The notes below the pieces were generated by a model. The model did no database searches, was not told the DNA's origin, and was given only the letters and a program-made list of their open reading frames with translations. This document shows, piece by piece, positions 1-10,742 of a stretch of 64,000 nucleotides of DNA. How positions within the stretch are numbered: position 1 is the first letter of the stretch; the number at the start of each line of letters is the position of its first letter. A program made the position numbers and the translations under genes. The stretch lies in assembly GCF_052857255.1 (NCBI RefSeq), contig NC_135505.1, positions 24,286,269 to 24,350,268 on the forward strand, in the 5' to 3' direction. Origin of the DNA: Amblyomma americanum (Eukaryota; Arthropoda; Arachnida; Ixodida; Ixodidae).

Positions 1-290
1 GACTGTCGCACCATAGCCCGCCAGAACACTGACGCCTGCCCCGCCTCTAGGAAAAGCACCTATGACTTCAAACACCGTGCAGTGTGTTTCTTCCCTGGTG
101 ATGAAGAGCTGCTGTGGACTCCCGTGCTCACCCATGGCTTGTGCGAAAATATCTCAGCCATTTTATTGGTCCGCACGCTGTACTCGAACAAACGTCCCCC
201 GTGAACTATCGCGTTCCCCCTGCCCATCCTGCCAATGACCGACATTGTCGCGGTGTAGCAATTGGTCATGTGTCGCGCTTACAGCCCTTC
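1..290 (+). pseudogene. Gypsy LTR retrotransposon, integrase C-terminal end (partial)
   Basis: This is the tail of a Ty3/Gypsy pol gene running in from the left edge. One frame at about 60-170 reads FFPGDEELLWTPV and GLCEN, the usual pre-GPY/F stretch of tick Gypsy integrases. The next frame, from about 145, reads YLSHFIGPHAVLEQTSPVNY, a GPY/F module that binds DNA or chromatin in this family. RLQPFASR near 290 resembles the usual end of pol. The change of frame inside one domain shows a frameshift, so the copy is dead. It lies upstream of the first visible P450 exon and is probably intronic. No protease, RT or catalytic integrase core is inside the window. Confidence 0.72.
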
Positions 291-299
291 GCCAGTCGC

Positions 300-740
300 C
301 CCACTTCGCACTAACGTGCGCCCGGGCCTGTCGCTTTCGTCCGTATGGGGAGAAATTGTAAGCACAGTGCGCGACCCTCGTCTTGATCTGTGCGTCTTCG
401 GAGGAGTGGCCGCCATACTTGCGAGTGGCAATAAAATCTCGCTTCGTCCACAGTTTCACAATACTATTAGCTGTATTCTGATGCGATATAGCGCCGGCAA
501 TTCTACGCCTAAAGAAGTGTTCTAACTCGAAAAGGCTAGTTTTTCAAATTGGAGCACATACTATACGGTAAACAGCCGGTATAAATTTCTGTGTTTACTC
601 GCCCAATCCGGCAACAGCCTTGAATTTTAGGCTAGCAGCCTATTATACTATATCAAAAAAATTGGGTTATGAACGTCGAAAAAATCTTCATATTTTTAAT
701 AATTATGCATGTGGTACAAATATATAAAAGAAGGATGGAC
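300..740 (+). other. Non-coding stretch, possible Gypsy LTR region
   Basis: No coding signal is seen. It directly follows the Gypsy pol remnant and contains CAATAAAA near 429, so it may include the 3' LTR of that element. No second LTR copy or clean TG...CA ends could be identified. It probably belongs to a P450 intron. Confidence 0.3.
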
Positions 741-741
741 A

Positions 742-887
742 GTTGGGCAAGTTGGTATCGGTTCATATATTGGAAGGTACAGCGCAAAGAGGGACCCACG
801 ACAGTGACGCAGGACGCGCAGCGCTATTCCGTGTTCTCTTTGTGTTTCGTCGTGCGTCTCTTTTTGCGCTGTACCTTCCAATATGAA
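742..887. repeat. Foldback hairpin 1 with PLE-type end motif
   Basis: Inverted arms of about 32 bp lie at 761-793 and 856-887. The left arm reads TTGGAAGGTACAGCGCAAA and the right arm is its reverse complement with one small indel. The loop is about 60 bp. Only the left side carries TTGGGCAAGTTGGTATC (742-757), a variant of the motif found at PLE ends elsewhere in this window. There is no open frame of its own. A DNA-transposon MITE is an alternative, but the one-sided motif argues for a PLE origin. Confidence 0.6.
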
Positions 888-1394
888 CAAATACGTAGTT
901 ATTGCATAAAATTGTATCGGGTAGTTTCCATTCAATCTTGCACTGTGCGCTCGTGTTGTCTTGTTTACGTATGACTGGCAATCAGAACCCACAATGCAAG
1001 AATTAATTATTTTAAGGATATAAGCTTCTGTTTTGGAAGCAGAAATCCGACAAGAAGGAGAAAATTACTCAGTCATCAAGGCAGCCTCCGTGAGAAGAGG
1101 TCTGCGCAGACTGCGCCGGGTTTGCTGACTTGAGGAAAGACGTGTTTTTCTTTTCGTGTGTTGCATGAAAAGCAGCGCATTTCACTCTCATAAGAGAAAA
1201 CCATAAAGACCCGTAAATGGTCCCAGTTTTCATGCCGTGCATCATAAATTATTCCAGGGCTTTTGTTAGCATACAAACCTGCTTATCAAAATAAAATCGA
1301 TAGCAACCAGCATTTATTATAAGTTCGACTGCGTTTTGCAGACGAAAAAAGAAACAACATTGGAGCTGGACTGTTTGTTTGCTTTATTTTTCAG

Positions 1395-1564
1395 ACATCA
1401 GGAGCTGCCACTTTCAGCCTGTATTGTTTAGCAATGAACTCTGAGGCGCAAGAAAAAGCGCGGGAGGAAGCACTATCGGCGTCACGGAGAGAAATTGACG
1501 GCGCTGAGGTGGATCACCCTGACCACTTGCCCTACCTCAAGGCCTGCATCAAAGAATCACTCCG
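1395..1564 (+). CDS. Cytochrome P450 (mitochondrial clan), I- to K-helix exon
   Basis: This exon belongs to a P450, a heme-thiolate monooxygenase. Mitochondrial-clan members work in the inner mitochondrial membrane with adrenodoxin-type electron donors. The acceptor is TTTTTCAG ending at 1394. Translation opens TSGAATFSLYCLAMN, the second half of the I-helix (the oxygen-activating D/T-T-S region), continues EAQEKAREE and YLKACIKESLR, and ends at the ExxR of the K-helix. The donor GTATGT is at 1565 and the last codon is split after two bases (CG). The next exon begins with G, restoring Arg. Upstream exons (N-terminus to B-I helices) are not in the window. The mitochondrial-clan call rests on the downstream exons. 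The exact CYP family is not resolved. Confidence 0.9.
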
Positions 1565-2504
1565 GTATGTCTTTGCCCATTGGGAAATTGAGATTCATTT
1601 TAGAATTGGGCAAAAGAATGTCACTGCAGCGCATGAGCAACGAAGAAACCATTATCCGTCCACCAACAAAGATCTCTCATGCAGCGTCAGGGGGTGTGTA
1701 CATTGTGTTTTCTCCGTAATTAGGTTAGTCGGCATAAATATTCTGATAATACATTTCTCAAGTTCAGTGCAAGGAGCCCTAGTGAATTTCATTCATATCT
1801 ACGCCGCAGCCTTTCGAGTTTGTTTTATTTTTTATGGTTCATAGAGGAATGCTGTTCTCTAATAATACAAAAAATAAGGAAGGGCTCGTTCATCAATTTC
1901 AAATTTATAGGTCATCTTGCATGCGATTGCGGCGTTTACGTCATATTCGATCTGGTTTGACAGAAAAGCAGCTTTATGAAAAGCCCAACAATGCATTGCA
2001 ATGTGGCTGTTTGAATTCTTAGATAGTCATTTATTTGCATGAGGTTCGTCTGTTGCTTTCTGATTTACCCATGGAGAATCTTGACAACACAGTTTTAAAA
2101 ATTTTAAATTCAAGGCTTCTAAGCATTAACACTGAATTTACATAGCCTACAATACAGGATGCCAATTGTCACTCAGACTAAAAAAGCATGAGGGATTTCG
2201 AAAAATCCATGGTGTTTATCAAATGCGAAAGAGTTACTGAAAGGTAATTAATTAAACATTACTCTTTGCCTCGTACCTAGTCATGGACGCATAAATGGTT
2301 TGAGTTTTTTGCGCGTGCCATAAGGTTTGTTGAGTGGAATATATACGAATCATGCGGCTTTCCAGAAACAAGTAATTCCAAGATTGGTCACCAGGAAGGT
2401 GTAACGCACATGGAGCAATCTCGTTTCTGATTAGACAAGCAGTGTACACAAAGGATACGCGCAAAGACTCAGCCAGGAAGACAAAACAGAAAACTAAACA
2501 TTTC

Positions 2505-2935
2505 TACGGGGCAGAAACGGGGAGGCTAAAGAAAAGGGTTACACTTAAGTTAAGAACAACGCAGCGAGCCATGGAAAGAAAAATGATAGGTGTAACTTTA
2601 AGAAACCGGAAGCGGGTGGAGTGGGTGAGAGAAGAAATGCGGTTTAATGACAGCCTAGTCGAAATCAAGCGGAAGAAATGGGCTTGGGCAGGGAATGCAA
2701 TACGAATACAAAATAGCCGCTGATCCATAAGGGTAACGGAGTGCATTGCAAGACAAGGGAAGCGCAGCAGGGGGCGGCAGACGGTTAGGTGGGCAGATGA
2801 GATTAGGAAGTTTGCAGGCATAGGGTTGATGCGGCTGGCGAAGGACAGGGTTAATTGGATAGATATGGGGGAGGCATTTGCCCTGCAGTGCGCACAGTCA
2901 GGCTGATGATGATGATGGTGGTGATGTGAATTTAT
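2505..2935 (+). mobile_element. RTE-clade LINE, 5'-truncated 3' end
   Basis: The translation carries the C-terminal signature of RTE reverse-transcriptase ORFs: GAETGRLKKR, then a degenerate copy of AMERKMKGVALRDRKR, then VEIKRKKWAWAG. The better-preserved relative is at 20943-21400. A stop interrupts the frame near 2720. The copy ends in a (GAT)n-type tail (CTGATGATGATGATGG at about 2903), as RTE elements typically end in short tandem repeats. Only about 430 bp of the 3' end is present. It sits inside a P450 intron in sense orientation. Confidence 0.85.
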
Positions 2936-4798
2936 TTAAAATTGTGCGAAGTTTTCTTTAACAAAATTATGAAATCTATGTAGTCCCTACGTTCTTCAGG
3001 GGCTTTAGGAGACTGTTAGAGGACAAAATGGAGAGAAGGGTTGAGATTGGGGGTGGAGAGCGGCATTGTGAAGTTTGTGGAAGAGGGGGAGAAAGGGTGC
3101 AAACGAATTCTACGCCTACGAGTTACGGTGTCGGTTTTCTGAGGAGTGTGCGTGGATGGCTGCTAGTGCCATTTTTTTTCCTCTTAGTTTCTGCTGGCTT
3201 CAGAGAGAATTTTCTGCGCAAAAACAGGCAGAATGTTGCCTACTCAAAGGTTGACATTGTTCGGAGTGCTTTGAATATGCCAAGACTTCAGTAGCAGTGT
3301 TTTTTAGTAACTAGTTTTTGTTGCGAGAATGATAAGTTTATTTTGTGGTTCGCGCTTTCAGAAAGCTCGGCTGTCGCGTTGCGTCCTCTTGCGATGTTGT
3401 GATCGTCGTTGTTGTGTTGTCTTATTCTTTTCTTTAGATTGTTTTGGTTAGTGGAGAGAATTTTTTATGCAGTGCCTTGGGCACATTATTTTGATGACCT
3501 GTCTTTGAATACCAGTAGGGAAAATGATAATATGTTGAATGACTAATGCACTACTGCGAGACCTTCCTTTTTGAACATAAAAACAGTTTAGCTGGCGCAT
3601 CTGACATCAGGAAGGGCGACACTTTTATGTGGCGGGGGTGATTTCTGTTGGTTGATCATCAGAGAATGTTGTTTTGTTTTTGGAGGCGAATGGCTTTCCG
3701 AATATAGCTTAATGGTTAGCCGTTGTTCGTAAGCTCTTTGAATATCGTGTTTTTCTTTTGTTTTCTCTGTTTCTGTTCAGCAGTGTATTTTCACTCTGAA
3801 TAATTGCCCAAACAACTGACCTTGTAGATTGTCGGATGGTTTGATGTTTAGTGCAGATATCGGCTTTCCTAGGGAGCGAGAACTTTTATACAGGCCTGTT
3901 GGTGCATTACTGGAATTGGTTTTAGTGCATAACGACAGTACAGGCGGCAGCGAACTTCACAGGAGAGTCAAGTTCGTTCCTTCCTGTGCTGTCTTGCTGC
4001 GCTAAAAGCCATTCCTCTGAGGGTAGGTTTGCGATAGATGGCAAGTTTGTAGAGAGCCTTGGTTTAGCGGGTTTCAAGAACATCAAACAGTAAGAGGGAG
4101 CTTCCTTTTCCCAATACAAGAGTGAACTGAATATGTCGTTTATGAAGTTTAACAGAGAGGAAATTTTAATTTTAGGATTCTCGATGACTCAAACTTAGTC
4201 GTCGATGAACATCACAAAAATTGTTGCCTGTGGATAAAAAGTGTTGAGACCCCATTCCTCGATGTTCACCATGGTTCAATTTGCCAAGGCAACAGAGGTG
4301 GCTTCCTTAAGTTTTCCTTTTCCAATGCTCTAGAACTCTCCTTTGAATGTGAAATACATTTTCGTTAAACACAGTCCCAGGAGGCGGCACGCTTCGTCTC
4401 TATACATCGAGTTCGTGCGCTTTGTATGTCGAGGCGTTGTAAGCTGCCTCGAGTAGTGGCCACTGCAAGCTTCACATGAACGTTTGGGAGAGAGACACCG
4501 TACGAAAGAAGGCAAAGCAATCAACAGCCCGGTAAACGCGCTATGAGTTACATAAATAATGTGAGCTTGAGAAGGAACTCGAACGATGGTCAAAAGGGGG
4601 GTAGAACTGGACGAAGAGGGATCTGAGGGTTGTGGACTTTCGCTAAGCCAAAAAGTGGTGAGGCCGATTTATCGGTGCATAACTTACATCAACACAAACA
4701 CCAAGAAAGGATTCCTGTCTTCGTATGAGTGTGTATCTCTTTAGTCTTCATCAAGATTCGTGTTCTGAGCTTTCCCTCTCTCCCAATTAACCATACCT

Positions 4799-4956
4799 CT
4801 TGCTGGGCTAGTTGGTGTAACATTTTGTAACAAAAGTAAAAACAGCGCTAATTTTTAGACAAACCACAAAGAAAGACCAGGCAGGATGAGCGACCGTCCT
4901 GTCTGGTATTTCTGTGTGGTTTGTGTAAAAATTAGCGCTGTTTTTACTTTTGTTAC
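4799..4956. repeat. Foldback hairpin 2 with PLE-type end motif
   Basis: This is a near-perfect palindrome with arms 4827-4888 and 4895-4956 (GTAACAAAAGTAAAAACAGC and its reverse complement) and a loop of only about 6 bp. The left side alone carries GCTGGGCTAGTTGGTGTAAC (4802-4821). Hairpin 4 (10553-10742) has the same arms with the same end sequence on its right side, so the two copies are one family. There is no open frame. It lies in a P450 intron. Confidence 0.82.
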
Positions 4957-5347
4957 CCAGTTAACCCACTTGGTCGACAGTGAGCCACTAAGTACTGTTC
5001 AGAAAAATTAGGTTTTTAAAGTTGTGCTGCGGAAATAAAGGTAAGATGCGTTCGCAGCAGTATTCGAGGTAACAGATTCTTGAATATTTTCATATATTTA
5101 GAGAACCAAATAAGACTATATGTTGACCTCCTGCGTTTCTTGTCGCACGGGCTGGAACAAAAAATAATTTCCATCTTGCAAACATTACGTTATTTTGGCT
5201 CCGAAATTATATTTCACTAAACTGCCAATGGGCTAAACACTTGGTTGTCTTCGCTTAAAGCTTCAGCAGAGATGTAATTTCCACATGGCGCAGATCACTG
5301 CTCTAATATCGAATGCCGCTTAGCACAATTTCCGATTTGCGCCGCGC

Positions 5348-5476
5348 ATGCATACATACATACATACATACATACATACATACATACATACATACATACA
5401 TACATACATACATACATACATACATACATACATACATACATACATACATACATACATACATACATACATACATACA

Positions 5477-5510
<34 letters not shown>

Positions 5511-5836
5511 CATACATACATACACACACACACATACATACATACATACATACATACATACATACATACATACATACATACATACATACATACATAATAT
5601 ACACACACACGCATACATACATACATACATACATACATACATACATACATACATACATACATACATACATACATACATACATACATACATACATACATAC
5701 ATACATACATACATACATACATACATACATACATACATACATACATACATACATACATACATACATACATACATACATACATACATACATACATACATAC
5801 ATACATACATACATACATACATACATACATACATAC
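5348..5836. repeat. (CATA)n tetranucleotide microsatellite
   Basis: About 490 bp of CATA units run with only small interruptions (CATATA near 5505, CACACACA near 5523 and 5602, TAATATA near 5593). Long open frames on both strands (His-Thr-Tyr-Ile and Met-Tyr-Val-Cys repeats) are by-products of the tetramer. It lies in a P450 intron. Confidence 0.98.
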
Positions 5837-5969
5837 TGAGTGAGTCGCTTAGAAGAAATCTCGAAAACTTTTTCGACTTAACCGAATGTTTCGCACTGAG
5901 ATCCCATTTAGCAGGCAGTTTTGTTTTATATTATGTTTTACATATTATGTTATACATACATACTTCTGT

Positions 5970-6066
5970 AGAGCGAAATTCTGGTAGCCTGTGTGCTGTG
6001 AGATGTCAGTGCACGTTAAAGAACCCCATGTGGTCGAAATTTCCGGACATGTTAAACCCCCATAAT
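5970..6066 (+). repeat. tRNA-derived SINE (Ruka-like), body fragment
   Basis: It contains GATGTCAGTGCACGTTAAAG and GTGGTCGAAATTTCCGG, which match the body of the fuller SINE copy on the - strand at 48951-49187. The tRNA-like head with A and B boxes is missing, so this is a fragment about 200 bp upstream of P450 exon 6273-6351. Confidence 0.8.
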
Positions 6067-6272
6067 CTATACATGAGTACTGCCAGCATTGTTTCCATTC
6101 CAGCAACAGCGCAACGAAACGCGTCTTTACCTAAGTGCCAGACGTTGGGCTAAACAGTTATCAGTTGTTTCAATAGAGTTTAAATTTTCTTTTTAAGTGC
6201 TAACCTTCTTTCGAATCTTAACTGTTGAGTCTGGGGCTGCAAGAAATTAATCAGATGATCTAACATTTTCAG

Positions 6273-6351
6273 GTTTTATCCAATCATACCAGGAGTCAAC
6301 CGAAAAATCAATCACGATGTTGTTATGTCAGGCTACCGGATACCAGCCAAT
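6273..6351 (+). CDS. Cytochrome P450, post-K-helix exon
   Basis: This 79 bp exon is bounded by acceptor ATTTTCAG and donor GTATGT. Its first base completes the Arg of ExxR from the previous exon. The following codons read FYPIIPGVNRKINHD and VVMSGYRIPAN, the usual P450 stretch after the K-helix. Two features make the call firm: phase agrees with both neighbours (phase 2 in, phase 0 out), and the peptide fills exactly the gap between ESLR and the PERF-region exon. It is too short to stand out as an open frame. Confidence 0.88.
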
Positions 6352-6995
6352 GTATGTATATATGAGTGTGCTTCTTTATAACAAAAAAATACATGCCAAT
6401 ACTTGTATTGACCGAGATTCGGCCCTAGAATCTCCGGAGAGGCAACTTGTGCTTCACCGTGGTATATGCGGGGGTAGCGTATGTAATACTTCGTACTGCT
6501 CACTGCAAGGCATTGCAAATATATACTGTTGTATACTTTCGCAGTCCATGAGAACGTCACAAACCTCCGAAGGCAAGAAAGTTTCTATAATGATCGAGCG
6601 ATATGTTTAATCGCTTAGCTGTGCTCTGGTAAACGCCAAAATAAACACCGGAAGTGAGTGTAGACACTGGGAAAAGACGCGGACGTAGGAAGAACACGAA
6701 GACGAGCGCTGACTTTAAACTGAAGCTTTATTGCTTGGGCCGTGAAAATATATACATCGGGCAGAACCAGCAAAAGAAAGCATGACGACCATCACATGTT
6801 GAAGGTGACCACAGCTGTTGTCACCTGACAACTGTTGAAGATGACAACAGCGGCGTCATTATCTTGTATCCAAAAACCTTACTTCCCTTGTTAATGCCAA
6901 CGCAATACTGACAAAAGCGTACTCAATCCTCACGATTTCTGCGGCTTCTAGATTTCGCGGGTAAGCTAATTTTGATGTCTGCATATCACTCCCGT

Positions 6996-7181
6996 TTATG
7001 TGAAGTGCGGCGTACAATCTTTGCAGTCCCTGCAGTGAATACCCGGATGCCCTTTCATTGTTTCGTATAGATTGTTGTTTTGCTTCTTGATGCGCTCATT
7101 GAGGTATCGTCCCGTTTTGAACAACATATTGTTTACCACATGAAGGCAGAATTGGGTAAACAACGCTTTCCTAAGGTACAA
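6996..7181 (-). pseudogene. PLE GIY-YIG endonuclease remnant
   Basis: A short open frame reads KTGRYLNERIKKQNNNL and then HCRDCKDCTPHF. This matches the PLE GIY-YIG pattern of QTGRCxNxRLxEH followed by a His/Cys-rich HCxxCxCxPxF stretch. The upstream CGKxYVGQ half is lost or in another frame. In PLEs this domain nicks the target DNA for reverse transcription. This copy cannot encode a complete domain. Confidence 0.7.
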
Positions 7182-7699
7182 ATTGATTTTGGTGTCTTAT
7201 AGAACACCATTACGCAACGAAGGCAACGTTATTGACTTTCTTGTAAATCGTCCGCAGATTGGCAGGGACAAAAAAGACAACTGTAACGTTAACTCGATTC
7301 CATATCTTTTTCAGTTTATGTGAGAGAGCGTGAATGTATGGAACCACTGTTACTTTTTTTCTGAACGGTTTTGGATGGTGCCTCATTTTTATTCGCTTTG
7401 TGTGACATTAAACCTAAAATAATTTATTCTGTTATTAGCACGAGCAGCTGCTTGGGATAACCGGCCGTCGCAAACGATGAGTCAGATAACTGAGGCTATC
7501 GTTTAATGTAATGGGTGCGTGATTTTTTAAGTGCTATAATATAACAGGACTTGGCTACGGCTCGTTTTACTAGTTTAGAATGTGATGAGGCAAAACGGAA
7601 GCTATGGTTTACTGTTACGTGGTTCGTACATCAAGCATAGATGACTGGGCAAAAACTACAGCTTGAGGTCCAGGAAGCTGATCGCGTTATTTTTAGGAA

Positions 7700-8645
7700 A
7701 TTTACAGGTTGTTTTCAGCGGATGAAGACACTCTTCAAAAATACTTTGGATCAGGGGCATAATTTCTTCAGAGTAATTTTCGTTCTAGTCAATTAGAACA
7801 AGGAAATCTGCTGCGAAACGGAAGCACTGCGCAATCTTTGATCCTTAGAATTGACTTCTAAGCTTCCTGTTTTTTTGTGCCAAAAGAAGATCGCTTAGTA
7901 CAGGTGTAATACATGATCCCGTGCATGCTCCCTGTTTTTGCAAGTAGATTTCAGCTTACTAGGTAGAAGGTACAGGTTTGATGCATTCGTAACAGTTAAA
8001 AAAAAAACCCTTCGCGGACAGGCCAGTCTCGTCTTAGAACGCCACGACACGGTGCCGGTCAATACGAACTTCTATGCAAGAAAGAAGCTCGTCATGCCGT
8101 AGTGAGTAGTACACGTCTTTTGCAAAACACGAGCAGGCCATTAGTCCTTTCTTCTTATGCACATACAAAGAATTGATTCTATGTTATGAATTTTTTACTT
8201 GGTATGGGTCGTCTAAGCTTAAGGAGTTTAGAATCTTTTTAAATATGTTGCCACAGAGCTTTGCCACGTCTCTTTATTAGAAAAAATTACTCGAAATGGG
8301 CAGTCCTGTTTGTTGGTCTTAGCACTAAAGAACAGCTGTAAACTAAGGGCTTTACTTTTGTCGAGTGAATTTCCGAGCACTTCAATGTTAAGTTCCTTGC
8401 AAACTTTCTTGCTTTAGATTTAGCCTTTGCCAAAGAGGCATTTTTTGCGGGATTGAAAGACGAAATAATTGCTTCCCGGCCTTTCGTAACGAAACGCTGT
8501 GCCGCCAGCCCAAGAAAACCTCCTCCCTTGTCTGTCGGAAGCAGGCATAAAGATTGTTCCTTCAGATACGAAATGGTTTGTCCTTGCAGGTAGGGCTTTG
8601 ACTTGGGTCTTCCAACGAAGGTAGGGTCCTATGTATATATTTTCG
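7700..8645 (-). pseudogene. PLE reverse transcriptase remnant
   Basis: The upstream part (about 8640-8350) reads LLPTDKGGGF, matching the PLE motif D-K-x-G-x-F near the RT start. The downstream part (about 7850-7700) reads FRFAADFLVLID followed by FLDLKL, where active PLEs have RYVDDFLVF. The catalytic YVDD is therefore changed to FAAD (codons at about 7805-7822). Several stops lie between, so the RT is inactive. Confidence 0.72.
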
Positions 8646-8759
8646 GGAGCCAAGCATTAAAGCTTTAGTTGAAAGTCGGCGCTCGTCTTTGTGTTCTTTC
8701 TACATCCCCATTTTTTTTGTGCTTTCTACACTCAAGGATTACCAACTCGTCTAAGCGTC

Positions 8760-10540
8760 TGTTTTAAAGGCCAGGAGTTTTAAAGGGGTTGAGACACCAA
8801 ATTTTGAAGCTACAGTAAGCTTGTTGTAGGCTTCCTCTATATGTAATGTCACCCACGATGAAGCATTGGACGCAACAAACGCTTAAAATATATTTTAATT
8901 CAGCTCCAAAAAGTCCCTAAACGCTCTTTCTCACCTAATAGACCCATCGCTAGCGTTATAGTTATTGACGTAGACCTATGGAACCATATAAGTGAACAGT
9001 AGTGACATCACAGCACAGTAACGTGACGTACTATGAACGGCGACGCGCGACATCGGCGAGGCACTGCATCGGCGACTCGGCGGTCGGTGTGCTGATTGGC
9101 ATATACGTTTGCCGTTGCTGGCCCACCAGACGGCACCATATATCGGTGGCCGAGCAAACCTTCCCTTTGATGAGGCAACAGTTGGTCTTGTTTATACCTT
9201 CTCCGTACGATGAATAAGGGAAACGAGAGACTGCATTTTACACGTTCAGCCTTCGGCTCGGCTGCAGTACGAATAGGCCTAGAGAGTCCGCCGTGTTGGT
9301 ATGCGCGATGTCGGCGATTGTGGAGAGCTAGTTCACGAGTTTTAGCGAATACAAATGGCCATCGAGCGTAGTTTTGACAACAGGCACCTGAAATAGTGTT
9401 GCTTACATCTCAGGACGCAAATACCTCGAGCGGGAAGCGCCGCTTCTTGGCGGTGTGACCCAGTCTGTCGACCAATGCTGGAAGCGCCCGCGGCGGCAGC
9501 TAGCAGTTCTCGGCGTCGCTTGAGGGCAACAAATTAAGCAATTTTATTTATCGCAAATGGGCGCCGAACATGCTCCTAGATAAATTAATTTAATATCAGG
9601 TGCTGCACTCATCGGAATAAAGCAGCAAAAAACCAGCTACAACGAGTCAGAAACGCCCGTCCGACGCGGTGTCAACAACCTGGCTATGAAGCGTTTCCGA
9701 GGCTGCGGCTGGCAATTCATCGGTGATTCTTGCAAAGTTGTCGCACTGCGCGAACAAGTAAACGCAAAAGCGGCGCTAAAGAGAAGAGCTTGCTTAACCA
9801 AAGTAGAACGCAGCTTGCTATTCATGCCGAATTGACGCGCAATCGGTGCCTGTATACAGATGCAGATATGTAAACGAAACTAGCGCCGGGATGCAGTCGT
9901 TGTAATGGGCGCATTCTTGGGGAAGTTACGTACCCGTGCAGGAAATGCTGAATCCTGCACAATTGTCTGGAAGCATTCATTTAGCGAATACATTGTTTGC
10001 TAAATAAGCAGCAGATATCGTAATCAACAGCCACGGGACCCTGAGCAGCAGCGCGGCTGCTCGGGCGGAGCGAAGTGAAGGCAGAGACGGGTATTGCTCG
10101 GTAGCAAAAATGAGGCATCGTGTCGCTGTAATGTGACCAGGGTCAGTTATGGGCCACGGAGGCAGACGTCCGCCGAGCATCGGCGTCGGCGTGGCAAAGC
10201 GAAATACAACGCCGAAACCGCGCTGGCATTCGCGGTATACCGACTGAGATCGGCCGAAGCGAGCTGCTTGGTTTCAGGACTCGGTGTCGTCTCTCGCTCG
10301 CTTGGCTTTTCTCAGCATAGCGTAATACCTACCAAGTTTGCCGACACATGATTTCGAAAGGCGCTGCTTTCCACAGCACGTGTACGAGAGCAGACGACGC
10401 AGCAATACGTGCGTCACAATTTTTGGGGCCCATGTGACCAGGTTTGCTGCTCTTCCATGATAGTGACGTCACAACACATCCTGAAACCGAAGCCGAGATT
10501 GCTCAGCATAAATAATGCAATAATAAATCATTTACCGTAG
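8760..10540. other. GC-richer non-coding block, probable unclassified repeat
   Basis: No coding frame with family features is found. The left part (about 8780-8960) contains GGGGTTGAGACACCAAATTT and nearby sequence that I recall as common in tick genomes; this is an impression, not a search result. The middle is rich in CG dinucleotides. Near the right end is a perfect TGACGTCA palindrome (10464-10471). It may be a non-autonomous repeat or a regulatory block; I cannot decide. Confidence 0.35.
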
Positions 10541-10552
10541 ATATATGAGCAA

Positions 10553-10742
10553 CGTTGTATAACAAAAGTAAAAACAGCGCTAATTTTTACACAAACCACT
10601 CAGAAAGACGGAGAGGACGGGAATTGATTCCAACTATGGAGTCAGCCCTGTTCTCTTCGCCTTTCTGTGTGCTTTGTGTAAAAATTAGCGCTGTTTTCAT
10701 TTTTGTTACACAATGTTACACCACCTAGCCCAGCAAGAGGTA
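10553..10742. repeat. Foldback hairpin 4 with PLE-type end motif
   Basis: Arms at about 10558-10620 and 10650-10711 (AACAAAAGTAAAAACAGCGC and reverse complement) enclose a non-palindromic spacer of about 30 bp. The right side alone carries CACCTAGCCCAGCAAGAGG (10722-10740), which is the reverse complement of the left flank of hairpin 2. This copy and hairpin 2 therefore share one sequence family in opposite orientation. Confidence 0.82.

Larger units (their letters stand above)
1565..6272 (+). other. P450 intron (4.7 kb), GTATGT...TTTTCAG
   Basis: This intron is defined by flanking exons with matching phase. It holds an RTE LINE 3' end (about 2505-2935), a foldback hairpin (about 4799-4956), the CATA microsatellite and a SINE piece. 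About 2940-4790 is AT-rich and shows no coding or repeat signal I can name. The short open frames there lack family features. Confidence 0.8.
6645..8757 (-). mobile_element. Penelope-like element with inverted terminal repeats, degenerate
   Basis: The ORF relic runs leftward. Inverted terminal sequences flank it. The left end has GTGAGTGTAGACA, then GAAGAACACGAAGACGAGCG and GAAGCTTTATTGCTTGG. The right end (8648-8740) carries the same blocks in reverse complement. The right end alone bears TACCAACTCGTCTAAGC (8740-8756), the PLE end motif of this window. Terminal repeats in inverted arrangement are a known PLE feature. It lies inside a P450 intron, antisense to the gene. Many stops and frameshifts show it is dead. 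Confidence 0.8.

Noticed and set aside
1..1394. Upstream P450 exon with the start of the I-helix
   Set aside because: I searched by eye for AGxD-type codons before a donor in phase and found none; it probably lies off the left edge.
1434..1844. P450-like open frame of 136 codons as a separate gene
   Set aside because: P450 similarity ends exactly at a GTATGT donor at 1565; the rest is intron read-through.
5295..5839. Long open frames of up to 179 codons on both strands
   Set aside because: They are translations of the CATA microsatellite; any tetramer array without stops is open in several frames.
742..10742. Reading the small hairpins as MITEs of a DNA transposon
   Set aside because: No transposase is present. 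The end motif is one-sided and is shared with PLE 3' ends. A MITE origin stays possible for hairpin 1 and is noted there.
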